From an uncultured bacterium (GTDB taxonomy: Bacteria > Verrucomicrobiota > Kiritimatiellia > CAIKKV01): DNA of 64,000 nt. The stretch is from positions 62,001 through 126,000 of the forward strand of contig CALHRZ010000012.1 in NCBI GenBank assembly GCA_938038445.1. Direction: 5' to 3'. The position numbers were made by a program, and so were the translations under genes. The notes beneath the pieces are model-generated. The model made no database searches. It was not told the DNA's origin and worked only from the letters and a program-made list of their open reading frames with translations. Of this stretch, positions 18,401 through 27,538 are shown one piece after another; the stretch's first letter is position 1; every line of letters begins with the position of its first letter.

Positions 18401-19094
18401 GCCGCCGCCCCCACGCCGAATACCACCGCGGATAATCGCCCACCAGCAGATGGAGAGGGGTTTCGTCCTCCTCGACGGTCGGAAAACGTCCTAAGGGCTC
18501 GTAAAAACGGTTGTCCCTTCGGTCATCGTTCACCCGGCTCACCTCGCCCACCAAAACCGCCCCCCGCCCTTTTTCCCCCCAAAACCGGTGATAGACGTAG
18601 GGCGGCAGACAAATGGATTCCCCCGGCTCGAACGTCCAAACCGCCCCCGCCGCCTTCTCCTCACGCCGACCGTCTCTCTCTAACAGGACGGGCCGATCCG
18701 ATCGTTTTCCCGCCGGGGTCGCTCTCCATATCTGCATCTTAAGCCGCCCGCCACCCCGAACAATAATGTCCTCGGTCTTCAAAAAATGAAAATGAAGCGG
18801 CGTTTCCTGTTCTTCCCGCACCACCATGATCTTTTCGCAATAAACCAACCCACGCCGTCCGTCCCCATAGCCGTTGCGGAGCGTAAAGAGCAGCAGCCCC
18901 CGTTTCAGAAACTCCCCGCTGCCAAAATCCGTGATGTCCCATCCGAGTTGACGCTCGACAATCGGAGCGCACTCCGGCCCCTTGCGACGCCAATCGTGAG
19001 GCGTCCAGAACGCAAACGGCGGCAGCGCAAACCGCCATTCCCTCATGAACGCTACGGCCTCCCGCATGAGCCCATTGATTTCCGATCGCTTCAT
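18390..19094 (-). CDS. D-lyxose ketol-isomerase family cupin protein
   Basis: 234 residues. The family interconverts D-lyxose and D-xylulose, or D-mannose and D-fructose, using a divalent metal in a cupin barrel. Metal ligands are visible in PLHFHFLKTEDII (two His and one Glu) and in PYVYHRFW (His). Length and motif order fit the single-domain bacterial lyxose isomerases. The start is placed at ATG 19094, with GGAG close upstream; an upstream in-frame GTG at 19103 is an alternative. It stands alone on its strand, with an AT-rich inverted repeat (TTGAAAA and TTTTCAA, 19139-19159) in the presumed promoter region. Use in pentose or mannose catabolism is inferred. Confidence 0.82.
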   Translation of the reverse strand: MKRSEINGLMREAVAFMREWRFALPPFAFWTPHDWRRKGPECAPIVERQLGWDITDFGSGEFLKRGLLLFTLRNGYGDGRRGLVYCEKIMVVREEQETPLHFHFLKTEDIIVRGGGRLKMQIWRATPAGKRSDRPVLLERDGRREEKAAGAVWTFEPGESICLPPYVYHRFWGEKGRGAVLVGEVSRVNDDRRDNRFYEPLGRFPTVEEDETPLHLLVGDYPRWYSAWGRRLRG

Positions 19095-19308
19095 CGACTC
19101 CACTCCGCTTCCGCTTGATCATCGTACCGCAGCGGCTTTTGAAAAAAAAGAATTTTCAATTTCCCCTCTCCCCCTGCGCCCGCCTCGTCCATCCCTCGCT
19201 CGGGATTTCGCGGCGAGAAAAGGTCATCACGCTTCCAAAAGTGGGATGATCCCCATCCAGCGCGCCTTTGCCAAAATAAACCTCGTGTTCATTTCTCCGA
19301 ACATGCTA

Positions 19309-19874
19309 GTGGGGAACTACTCCGCAATCTGGGGAACGTGGCTACCGTCCTCGCCAGACGCAGTGGAAGGCGCAGCAACGGGCCAAGCAGCCTGGTCCCA
19401 AACGGTTTTGCCGAGCCGATGCGCCTGGATGCCGAGCCGCGCCTTCGGAAGGGCCGAAGTCCGCAGATTATCACCGGGCAGGCACGGCGGGAAGGCCAGG
19501 GGTGGGTCTGCAAGGAGACGATCGACAAGCACGGGTATGCCGATGCCAAGGCCGGCGGCGATCTCTGGAAGAACCTGCTCCGAGCCCGCCGCAAGCGACG
19601 GCGGCGCTGTCCGCGCGTCGAGGGGCGCGGAGGAGGGAAGATGCCGAATCAGCGCCTGGTCGACACGCGACCGACGGAGGTGGAAACCCGTGCCGTGGTT
19701 GGACACTGGGAAGGCGATCTGATCAATGGGGCGGCGCAGACCGGGAACCTGGTGACGGCGGTGGAGCGCAACACGCGCTTCACGCTGGTGGGCCGCACGA
19801 ACAGCTGCCTTTCGGCCTTCGAGAGGGCGATGGCCGCCTCGGAATGTCGTCCGGCTGAAGGAATCGCCTCCTAA
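19309..19874 (+). pseudogene. Degenerate IS30-family transposase remnant
   Basis: Fragments typical of IS30 transposases appear in successive frames: ELLRN, then GERGYRPRQTQWKAQQRAK, then in the frame running to the stop at 19874 LRKGRSPQIITG, GWVCKETI, KAGGDLWKNLLR and VVGHWEGDLI. At least two frame changes are needed before about 19440. The N-terminal helix-turn-helix is mostly gone. The catalytic part stops shortly after the first Asp of the DDE triad, so the second Asp and Glu are missing. No terminal inverted repeats or target duplication could be recognised. It is a dead insertion, close to the 3' end of the eight-gene operon. Confidence 0.78.
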
Positions 19875-19930
19875 ATCATTCGCACCTGACCATGTGGTTG
19901 CATTCACGCCCCAAGGGTCTATGATCAAAC

Positions 19931-19960
19931 ACAAGAAAACGGCCGAGCAAGGGGGGCCGC
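19931..19960 (-). terminator. Probable intrinsic terminator of the eight-gene operon
   Basis: On the minus strand, CGGCC and GGCCG form a 5-base GC stem around a 10-base loop, followed by TTTTCTTGTGTTT. It sits 59 bases beyond the stop codon of the ModC-like gene. The stem is short, so this is moderate evidence only. Confidence 0.45.
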
Positions 19961-20018
19961 AGAAACCCTTTATAATTCAAACGGAAACGAGGAACACCGA
20001 AGAATCTCGCCCACTCCC

Positions 20019-21131
20019 TCACGCGTTAAGGGTAGCCCGTGGAAGGACGCCGTACGAAAGTCGGCTCCCCATAACCCGAATTGAATCCCGCGCAAACACC
20101 ACCCACAGCTTCCCGCCCGCGGGAAGTTCCTCCCCTCCTCCAAAACTCGGCAACGTCCACTCCTCGCCTTCATCGAGCCGCACTCGAACCCGACCCAGCG
20201 CCTCCGGCAGCGGCAACCGCACAGCGGAAAGAATGACGTGTCCAGGATCCGCTCTGGGCTCCACACGACAGAGACGGACGGCCAACGGCGGAACAAATGC
20301 CGTCGCCCGGCCGATGGCCAAACCCAGCGGTACTTCCGTTTCGATTCGCCGGCCTTTCCACCAAAAATGGCGCTTCCCCGGTTCCGTTTCGCGGATTTCC
20401 CCATGGAGAACCGTATCCAGGCGAAAAAACCGAACCACGGAAAGATCGGCCGGTCGGTCGAGAATGTCCGCCACCGTCCCTTCCTGGATCGTTCGACCAT
20501 TATGAAGAAACAGAAGGCGTTCTCCAAGTTCCAACGCCTCCTCAACAGAATGGCAAACATGCAGCGTCGTAATCGAAAATCGCGCCCTCAAGGACCGGAG
20601 ACGAAACCGTATCTCGGCAGCGGTCTCTTCATCCAGTGCGTTCAGCGGTTCATCGAGCAACAGCAGATCCGGGCGGGTGGCCAGCGCGCGGGCTATCGCC
20701 ACACGCTGCCGTTCCCCTCCTGAAAGGGTCGTCACCCACCGATCGGCCAGATGCTCGATCTGAAGAAAGGATAGCGCCTCCCTTACCGACTGTTCCACCT
20801 CGGCTTTCCGCCATCCGCGGGCTCTTAAACCGAACGCGACATTATCCCAAACGTTGAGAAACGGAAAAAGCGCATGTTCCTGGGGCACATAGCCAATCCG
20901 ACGAACCGCGGGATCCAGCAGAGTGAGATTCCGATCGCCCAGATAGATTGCGCCCGTGGAAGGCCGGCGGAGCCCAGCCACCGTTTCAATCAAAACCGTC
21001 TTCCCGCTCCCAGATGGCCCCGCCACAATGCCGCAGGCACCCGCAGGAAGCCCGAACGAGACGTGTTCCAAACGGAATTTTCCCGCCGGAACGGTCAGAG
21101 ATTCCAAGCGAAACGTCCGGCCGCCGTTCAC
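20019..21131 (-). CDS. ModC-like ABC transporter ATP-binding protein
   Basis: 370 residues. Cytoplasmic ATPase with Walker A GPSGSGKT, Q-loop YVPQEHALFP, signature LSGGERQRVAIARAL and Walker B LLLLDEPLNALD. A C-terminal extension of about 130 residues (after about residue 240) fits the regulatory or TOBE-type tail of ModC/CysA/PotA-like importers. It pairs with the ModB-like permease just upstream and two ModA-like binding proteins. The start is a GTG overlapping the preceding stop as GTGA, with AAAGGAG 10 bases upstream. Molybdate, tungstate or another oxyanion is the family expectation; the sequence does not settle the ligand. It is the last gene of an eight-gene run and is followed by a probable terminator. 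Confidence 0.87.
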   Translation of the reverse strand: MNGGRTFRLESLTVPAGKFRLEHVSFGLPAGACGIVAGPSGSGKTVLIETVAGLRRPSTGAIYLGDRNLTLLDPAVRRIGYVPQEHALFPFLNVWDNVAFGLRARGWRKAEVEQSVREALSFLQIEHLADRWVTTLSGGERQRVAIARALATRPDLLLLDEPLNALDEETAAEIRFRLRSLRARFSITTLHVCHSVEEALELGERLLFLHNGRTIQEGTVADILDRPADLSVVRFFRLDTVLHGEIRETEPGKRHFWWKGRRIETEVPLGLAIGRATAFVPPLAVRLCRVEPRADPGHVILSAVRLPLPEALGRVRVRLDEGEEWTLPSFGGGEELPAGGKLWVVFARDSIRVMGSRLSYGVLPRATLNA

Positions 21132-21943
21132 CAGAGAAACGCTCCTTTGCGGAATCCCATCAAACTCTTAAACAGAAACAACGCCCCCAGCGCGACCCCC
21201 ACGAGAAAAAGAGCAATGGCCATGGCCATCCGAACCCGCCCAATGGAAAGTTCCAAGTAGATCGAAGTCGCCAGTACCTCCGTTTTTCCCCGCATCGTAC
21301 CCGAAAAAACCATCATCGGTCCGAATAATCCCATCCCCTGCGCCCACGTCATCACACCGGCTGCTACCAGGGAACTCCGAATCTGCGGAAGCGTCACCCG
21401 ATGGAAGGTTTGCCAGGGGGTGCAACCCAACGTCCGCGCCACATCCTCCAACCGCCGATCCAGTTCGTCCAAAGCCGCTTTGATCGTCCGGATGGCATAA
21501 GGCGTCACAATAAGAAACTGCGCCAACACAATGCCGGCCGGGCGATAGGTGAAACGAATCCCAACGGTCTCAATGGCTTTCCCGATCGGTGTGCGAAAAA
21601 AAACCAACAGGGCAATCCCCATCACGAGCGGCGGCAAGACAAGCGGAGCATCCACCAGCGTATCCACCGCCGCACGGCCCGGAAACCGCCCGCGGCTCAA
21701 GCCATACGCCGCCGGCAGCGCCGTCAAAAGGGCAAACCCCGAAGCCAACGTCGCGGTGATCAGACTCAGCCGTAACGCCGCTCGAAGATCCGGATGCTCG
21801 AAAAACGAAACGAAATCCGAAAGCCGCACATAGCCCGCCACCGAACCAAATAACACGACCAAAATAACCCCATAACCGCTCAATGTCGCGGCAACCCAGA
21901 CCTCAAGGAAACTCCAACGCCTCCCGCGTCCACTCCTCTCCAT
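21128..21943 (-). CDS. ModB-like ABC transporter permease
   Basis: 271 residues. About six membrane helices of the BPD_transp_1 type. The coupling loop shows EDVARTLGCTPWQTFHRVTLPQIR, the EAA-like motif (Ala, Gly, then a hydrophobic-Pro pattern) that contacts the ATPase. ModB family members import molybdate, tungstate or sulfate-like oxyanions. Two starts are possible: a GTG at 21949 overlapping the upstream stop as GTGA, or ATG 21943, chosen here because GGAAGGAG lies about 8 bases upstream. One permease gene is shared by two binding-protein genes, which implies either a choice of ligands or a homodimeric channel with alternative receptors. Confidence 0.86.
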   Translation of the reverse strand: MERSGRGRRWSFLEVWVAATLSGYGVILVVLFGSVAGYVRLSDFVSFFEHPDLRAALRLSLITATLASGFALLTALPAAYGLSRGRFPGRAAVDTLVDAPLVLPPLVMGIALLVFFRTPIGKAIETVGIRFTYRPAGIVLAQFLIVTPYAIRTIKAALDELDRRLEDVARTLGCTPWQTFHRVTLPQIRSSLVAAGVMTWAQGMGLFGPMMVFSGTMRGKTEVLATSIYLELSIGRVRMAMAIALFLVGVALGALFLFKSLMGFRKGAFLW

Positions 21944-21945
21944 GA

Positions 21946-22824
21946 TCACTCTCCTTCCGGCGGTTCCTCGCGCCGATACCCCATTTCGGCAAACAACGCA
22001 CGAGCCCCCGGCATCGAGGCGTATTCAAGGAAGAGCCGGGCCGCTTCCACATCGCGAGCCGTTTTGAGCAGGCAAATCGTGACGCGGATTTCCGGAAATC
22101 GAACCCCGGTGGGCACGCTCTCCAGCTTGCCCGCATAATACCTCCCAATAAAGTTCCAAACGACCGCAACATCAAGATGCCCTTCGCAAACCGCCAACCC
22201 CAGCTCGTTGTGTGCCCGGCTTTCCAATTGAAGATTGGCGTCCACAGCGTCTTCAATCCCCTTCTCCGCTAATACCGTCCGAACGATTTTGCCCGCTGTG
22301 GCAAAACGCGCATCCGGAAGCCCCACCCGAACTCCCGGCCGAGCCAGGTCTTCCAGAGACCGGATGCCCTTCGGATTGCCGGGGGCCACCACAAGGATAG
22401 GCGTAAGCCAACCCACCGCTTCGGCTCGTTCCAATAGCCCCTTTTCGCTAACCCGTTCCGCATAGGGATCGTGACAAAGATACAAATCACCTCCCGGCCC
22501 CAACTCCATCATGGCCAAGAGCTCGGACGACCCGCCGAAATTGAATCGAACCGCAATCCCTTTTTCCTTCTGAAACGCCTCGGCCAGCCGCTCCGCCACA
22601 GGCCGCATGGATGCCCCACACAAAATGAGAATTTCGCGCTCCGCGGACAGGGTCTTATAATCCCCACCCCATCGGGGCGAAGCGGAAGTTGTCGCTCCCG
22701 TCAACGATCCCCCCTTCACCGCCCGTTCCTCTCTTCGCCCTGGAACGTGAACCTCACGCCATAGAACGATACCCGCCACCAACAACACAACCGGCAGGAC
22801 AACCAAAACCAACGCTTTTTTCAT
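21946..22824 (-). CDS. ModA-like extracytoplasmic substrate-binding protein (first of two)
   Basis: 292 residues. A Lys-containing N-terminus and a single hydrophobic helix (ALVLVVLPVVLLVAGIVLW) look like an uncleaved anchor or signal. The body follows the ModA/WtpA pattern: LCGASMRPVAERLAEAF, FGGSSELLAMMELG, GDLYLCHDPYAE, then two lobes ending in FLEYASMPGARALFAEMGY. Ligand contacts usually come from the Ser-rich loops, which are kept. It is translated from an ATG overlapping the previous stop (ATGA), and its own stop adjoins the permease start. Oxyanion binding is expected from the family. Its close neighbour encodes a second, diverged receptor. Confidence 0.85.
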   Translation of the reverse strand: MKKALVLVVLPVVLLVAGIVLWREVHVPGRREERAVKGGSLTGATTSASPRWGGDYKTLSAEREILILCGASMRPVAERLAEAFQKEKGIAVRFNFGGSSELLAMMELGPGGDLYLCHDPYAERVSEKGLLERAEAVGWLTPILVVAPGNPKGIRSLEDLARPGVRVGLPDARFATAGKIVRTVLAEKGIEDAVDANLQLESRAHNELGLAVCEGHLDVAVVWNFIGRYYAGKLESVPTGVRFPEIRVTICLLKTARDVEAARLFLEYASMPGARALFAEMGYRREEPPEGE

Positions 22825-23657
22825 CGTTGTGTCTCCGAAGGAGGGGTGAAATGATATTCTTGCCAAATAGGTCGAGCCGCCGGACTTTTCATGAATTCGA
22901 CAAAATGCCGGGACTCTTCCTTCCGCTGCGATGCCCGCATGATACCGATGGACAACAAAACCGCCTGATTGTGCGCAGGCGAAATCGAAACCGTCTCACA
23001 AGGGGACTGAAGACGCGCAAAAAACTCCCACATCAACGCGGCATCGGCATGGCCCAGACGCACGGCATGGGCCAGTTCGGGCAGTGTCGCAGCCGTAAAG
23101 ACAATGCGCGGAACCATTTCTGATTCGCTCAACCCCGCGGCAGCCAAAAGATCCGGAACCAACCGCGCCAGAGCAGGACCTCGAGAGTCGGGCATGGCCA
23201 ACCGAACCCCAGGCCGGACGAGATCGCGCAGCGTGCGGATTCGAAGGGGATTCCCCTCCTGCACAAGAATCGCGGGCCATAAATGAGTCAGCGGGATGAT
23301 TTCCTCGATCCACCCCCGCTCAGCTGCCGCCTCCACGTACCAGGCGTCGCCCGGAAGAAAGAGATCTGCTTCCCCGGGCACCAGTTCCAGTTGGCCCATC
23401 AGGAGGTTCGAGCCCCCGTAGGTCATTTTCACCCCAATCCCGGTCCGCCGTTGATATTCCGCCGCGAGTCCCTCCGCCAGCGGCCGTAATGCCGCACCAC
23501 AAAAGAGAGAAAGGAAAATACGTTCAGGTTCAGGCCGGATCGGCCGATCGCCGTTTTCACGCGGTCGGCATCCATTCCCCGCAATTCCCAAAACAACGAG
23601 CAACGTTCCACATCCCACAAAGAAACAGAAAATATCAAGCCCGCTTTTGATTCTCAT
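22821..23657 (-). CDS. ModA-like substrate-binding protein, probable lipoprotein (second of two)
   Basis: 278 residues. The N-terminal hydrophobic stretch ends with VLGIAGNGC, a plausible lipobox with the Cys near residue 30, although Asn-Gly before it is not the strictest form. The body aligns with the next gene: FCGAALRPLAEGLAAEY, YGGSNLLMGQLEL, ADLFLPGDAWYVE and FVEFMKSPAARPIW. It is therefore a paralogue, and at one position it has Gly-Gly-Ser-Asn where the other has Gly-Gly-Ser-Ser. Overlaps both neighbours by 4 bases. Two paralogous receptors served by one ModBC-like pair suggest two ligands or two affinities. No direct evidence for the ligand. Confidence 0.83.
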   Translation of the reverse strand: MRIKSGLDIFCFFVGCGTLLVVLGIAGNGCRPRENGDRPIRPEPERIFLSLFCGAALRPLAEGLAAEYQRRTGIGVKMTYGGSNLLMGQLELVPGEADLFLPGDAWYVEAAAERGWIEEIIPLTHLWPAILVQEGNPLRIRTLRDLVRPGVRLAMPDSRGPALARLVPDLLAAAGLSESEMVPRIVFTAATLPELAHAVRLGHADAALMWEFFARLQSPCETVSISPAHNQAVLLSIGIMRASQRKEESRHFVEFMKSPAARPIWQEYHFTPPSETQR

Positions 23658-26600
23658 GATTCTTCAAGAAATACGGAAGCACTCCATTTCTTCGCCAGCG
23701 CCAAGAAATGGGCTTTCCAGCGGCGTAACGGAAGTTGCCCTCCTCGCCAACCGCCACTGCTTCTCTGAGAACGCACTTTACTCGCCCTTCCCAATGTCGG
23801 ATCAGGGGACACCGGATCCTCCAATGCAAGGAGTTCCACGCCGCACAAAATGGGCAAACGAACCGAGCCCGGAGAAGCGCGAAGCTCAAGCACCAACACC
23901 TCTTTGAGAACCTGGGAGGAAATCTCCAAAAGGAAACCGGTCCGCGGCGCACCGGCCCGTGCCAAAATGTCCACTTCCCGTTCAACGCATGTTCCCTGAA
24001 GAAATAGATCAAAGCGCCGCTCACCCATGCGAATCTTCTCATCCGGCTCGGCAAAATAAAGCCGGATCCGGTAGAACGCTTCCCCCTGCCGATGAATCGG
24101 AATGCGCAGTTTCGCCTCGCCCTCGAAGCCCGATGCCGTCACCTGCCGTGCAATCCCCTCTCGTTCCAACGCATGGGCGCAAAACCAGGAAACCTTCCCT
24201 TCAAACTGGACTCCCAAATCGGGACCAGGGCCGCCGACCATGGGATACTCTAGCCAGAGCGTTCCATCCGGAGCCGGCCAATCCCCCGGCGCGCCAAAAT
24301 TGACGCCCAAGCGCCGAATAGGCCCCTCGAGGCGATCGTATCCCTGAAAGGTCCACACTTCCACATCCTCCATCGAAACCAACGCCAGGGAACACTGATT
24401 CTGGTAACTGCAGGTGCACGTCCGAGTGTAATCGGGAGCGGAAAGCACGCCGTCCGCCGGAATCAAATTAGCGGTACACCCCGATTTGAATCCCCCCCAG
24501 TTTCCCGTGCCGCCCTGGCGATCCAAATCGTAAAATCCTGCAGCCGCGGAACGAAACAGAAGAAGATGTTGACCGGCAATGGGCGTGTTGCATCCATAAT
24601 GACGCAAGTACCGCCATGGAACCCGTTGGCCTGTAATCGGATGCTCCCGTTCAAGCGGTTTTCCCGTCAACAGCTCAAACGCAGAGCCTTCGGTATAAAT
24701 CACCGAACCGTGAAGGATGGGTTTGCCCATATAGGAAAAAGTGCGGCGCCAGACAAGAACCCCGTCGGCGCCCCGCCACGCAGCCATCTGACCCTTGGCC
24801 TCATCCGAAGCACGATCCCGGGCAGGACTCCCCGCCTCGAGCACCAGATCATGCGCCTCAGAATACCCAAGCCAGGTTCCAAAAATCCCCTCGTCGTTCT
24901 TCCAAAGCACCCGACCCGTCTGAAGATCCAGCGCGTAAAGGGTTGCGGGAACCGGAGGTTCTTCCCCCCGCCGTTTCAACATTTCCCGTTTGACCGCCGA
25001 AAGGCCATCAATACAAAACACCCGGCCCGAACCCGCCACAATCGCATTATGGCGGAACGATTGGCCGGCTTTCCGCTGCCAAAGAAGATGCCCGGTATGG
25101 CGATCCAACGCCACCAGCCGCAAGGAAGAGGACGCATAGGGAACATTCCGCTCGATACGGGGAACTCCTCCTTTTTCCTGTTCCTCAATCGCGATCGGAG
25201 AAGCACCAGCGAGCAGCACCTCTCCCAGAATGCCGATATAGCCCCAGTGGGGATCGGCCGCGTCCCCCTGATCCCGCGGAAGACGAAACTCCCCCCTCAC
25301 CTCGCCCGTCGCCGGATCGAGCCGTAGGCACCTTTTTTCATACACAACATAAATGCCGTCCGCAAGTGAGACATAATTGCCGCCAATCTCATTGGCGCCG
25401 GGTTGATGCTCCGTGTTGTCATAAAACCGACCAAGCCCCGGAAATGCCCGCTGCCAAAGAAGTCGGCCCGTATAAACGTCCACCGCCCGAAGAACATCCG
25501 GCCCCTCAATAAAAAGTCGCCCCCCAACCACCTGAGGCGAGGGACCGTGCCCATGCCGGGGCAGGATGTCCTCGTGGGAAGGACCTCCAAACCATAACAG
25601 CCCAAGAGGTGCCCGAACCATTCGATCGGTCGAAACAACCGTGTTGGCCACATCGGCATACTGATGCGTCCAGAAAGCAGAGCCCGGTAGGGGACCCGAC
25701 CGTACCATCCGCACCTTTCGGCTAAACATGGCGTCGGCCGTTTCCACGGCATGCACTCCTTCCCCACGCCGGTCCGCCGCCATCGCTTCCAGTTCGCTCA
25801 CTGTTTTTCCTCGCCACTCGATCGCCCCACCATACGGGCGAAGAATTTTCCACAAGTGACTGGCCAAGAGTTCCCGCGATTCCGCCTCCTCCCGAACCGA
25901 GGGATGGATTTCAACGTGCGAAGCCCAATGGGGAGGAAAAGAGAGTTGCAAAACCGGCGTGGCCATGACGTGAACCCTTCGACCCAGCAGACCGATCGCA
26001 TCGAATCGCCGGCGCAATCCAGCCGCCCGGATAGAATCGGGTTCGACAACCAGCAAGTGGAATCGCTCGGCCAGTTCGACCGCCCGATCGAATGCCCCTT
26101 CCCCAGCCCCCAGCAACAGCGCGTATCCATCCGGCCCCGAAATGGCCTCGCGAGGAGAAGAGGGGGAGAAACTCAGGTCATGACGCCGGGGAGTTGCCGT
26201 CGGCCTCTCCTCGCCGAAACAATAGATCGCCCCCTCCTCCGTGACGGCTAAAAGCCGGTTTTCCGCCGGCACCAGGTTCCAGACCTCACCCTCTACCCGA
26301 CTTTGCCAGGAAAGCCCCCGCTGCGAATTCGGGGGAAGATCAAAGGCTCCAATCCATCCCTTTGCCCCGCTGGCGTAAAGCCGTCCACCCGCTTCCGCAT
26401 GAACTCGACGAAGCGTAACCGGACTTTCAAACCGGGCGGTCTCAACCAGCGACACGCGTCGGCTCCGTTTTTCTTTGCCGATTCGGTCGGTCACGATTTC
26501 GTCTTCCTCCGCCAAACCGGCATATACCCTCAACTCACGGTCGGAAATTCCCACAATTCGGTTGCCGATCGCTTCAACGGACGTGGTCGACAGGGTCTTG

Positions 26601-27538
26601 GAACTTTTCACGTTGAGCGCCGGCGCGCCATTGGAGATGGAATAAAGGCATCCATGATTGAAAAAGAAATCGCCGACAATCGAGACGGCATAACCGCCGG
26701 CATCCTTGCCAAAGGTCCTGCTGGCAACGTCAAAATACCGGAATGCCCCGGTGAACCGGTCATAGGCCGCCGGAACAGTTCGCCCGCCGGAGACCAGGAG
26801 CAGATCCCCCCCCACGGCAAGATAACCCTGGGGCGCAACACCGGCGAAAGCCGGACTGCTGTGCTGCTGAAGGACAAAGATTGCACCACTGCTCGTATTG
26901 CTCCAGCGTTTTCGCCCCGTCTCGGGATCTACGGCATGCAAAAAAATACCCATAAATGGCCAGATGCCCGCCCCATAATATAGCGTCGCCTCCCCGTTCG
27001 CCTCTTCCACTAACACAGGCGCACCGCGAACGGGCCACATCGAGATCATCCGATCGTTCCCAAGAACAAGCCGGCCGTCCGGTCCGCCTCTTTGTTTCCA
27101 AACCAACCGCCCTGTCGCAGTTTCCAGACAATAAAGAAACCCGTCATCGCTTCCAAAATACACTCGGTCCCGCCAAACAAGAGGGGCAAACCGAATGGGT
27201 CCTTCCGCATAAAAACGCCACGCTTCTTCCCCGGTCTCAAGGTCTAAAACCGATAGACGATCGGAAACCATCGACCCCACAAAAACCCGCCCACCCGCCA
27301 CAACCGGCTCATACGATGTGTCGAAGCGGATTTTATGTTGGGTTTCAGGCCAGGCGGGTAAAGGCGGTTCGAATTCCCGAACCCATTGAAGATGAAGTTC
27401 GGCAGGGAGAGGATCGGGGGAAACGGCCGACCGAACCGAATCCTTGCGCCACATCGGCCAGTCCGCAGCCTCTCCCAGACCGCGGCTGAGCAGCCCCAGC
27501 ACAACAATCGCCAACCCCCGCTTCCGCAAAAAGTTCAT
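23654..27538 (-). CDS. Exported PQQ-propeller / Rossmann-insert / malectin-like protein
   Basis: 1294 residues with a signal peptide (RKRGLAIVVLGLLSRGLGEA). A first quinoprotein-like beta-propeller (about 25-450) has blades with DLETGEEAW, ETATGRLVW and DPETGRKRW. A Rossmann segment resembling SAM-dependent methyltransferases follows (about 470-600; YALLLGAGEGAFD and LLVVEPD). A second propeller runs about 645-1030 (AVDVYTGRLLW, DRHTGHLLW, DLQTGRVLW). A Cys cluster follows (Cys983, 1021, 1041, 1043, 1049), then a malectin-like domain (about 1080-1240; YRIRLYFAEPDE, FDLFLQG). Bound PQQ or SAM is not shown. Similar architectures are known to me from planctomycetes as uncharacterised proteins. 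Translationally coupled to an FtsX/LolD-type transporter upstream and ModABC-like genes downstream. Confidence 0.8.
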   Translation of the reverse strand: MNFLRKRGLAIVVLGLLSRGLGEAADWPMWRKDSVRSAVSPDPLPAELHLQWVREFEPPLPAWPETQHKIRFDTSYEPVVAGGRVFVGSMVSDRLSVLDLETGEEAWRFYAEGPIRFAPLVWRDRVYFGSDDGFLYCLETATGRLVWKQRGGPDGRLVLGNDRMISMWPVRGAPVLVEEANGEATLYYGAGIWPFMGIFLHAVDPETGRKRWSNTSSGAIFVLQQHSSPAFAGVAPQGYLAVGGDLLLVSGGRTVPAAYDRFTGAFRYFDVASRTFGKDAGGYAVSIVGDFFFNHGCLYSISNGAPALNVKSSKTLSTTSVEAIGNRIVGISDRELRVYAGLAEEDEIVTDRIGKEKRSRRVSLVETARFESPVTLRRVHAEAGGRLYASGAKGWIGAFDLPPNSQRGLSWQSRVEGEVWNLVPAENRLLAVTEEGAIYCFGEERPTATPRRHDLSFSPSSPREAISGPDGYALLLGAGEGAFDRAVELAERFHLLVVEPDSIRAAGLRRRFDAIGLLGRRVHVMATPVLQLSFPPHWASHVEIHPSVREEAESRELLASHLWKILRPYGGAIEWRGKTVSELEAMAADRRGEGVHAVETADAMFSRKVRMVRSGPLPGSAFWTHQYADVANTVVSTDRMVRAPLGLLWFGGPSHEDILPRHGHGPSPQVVGGRLFIEGPDVLRAVDVYTGRLLWQRAFPGLGRFYDNTEHQPGANEIGGNYVSLADGIYVVYEKRCLRLDPATGEVRGEFRLPRDQGDAADPHWGYIGILGEVLLAGASPIAIEEQEKGGVPRIERNVPYASSSLRLVALDRHTGHLLWQRKAGQSFRHNAIVAGSGRVFCIDGLSAVKREMLKRRGEEPPVPATLYALDLQTGRVLWKNDEGIFGTWLGYSEAHDLVLEAGSPARDRASDEAKGQMAAWRGADGVLVWRRTFSYMGKPILHGSVIYTEGSAFELLTGKPLEREHPITGQRVPWRYLRHYGCNTPIAGQHLLLFRSAAAGFYDLDRQGGTGNWGGFKSGCTANLIPADGVLSAPDYTRTCTCSYQNQCSLALVSMEDVEVWTFQGYDRLEGPIRRLGVNFGAPGDWPAPDGTLWLEYPMVGGPGPDLGVQFEGKVSWFCAHALEREGIARQVTASGFEGEAKLRIPIHRQGEAFYRIRLYFAEPDEKIRMGERRFDLFLQGTCVEREVDILARAGAPRTGFLLEISSQVLKEVLVLELRASPGSVRLPILCGVELLALEDPVSPDPTLGRASKVRSQRSSGGWRGGQLPLRRWKAHFLALAKKWSASVFLEES

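Noticed and set aside
20019-23657. Ordinary molybdate transporter mod operon
   Set aside because: Two binding proteins and translational coupling to an exporter and a giant propeller protein make the simple reading incomplete; gene symbols were therefore left blank.
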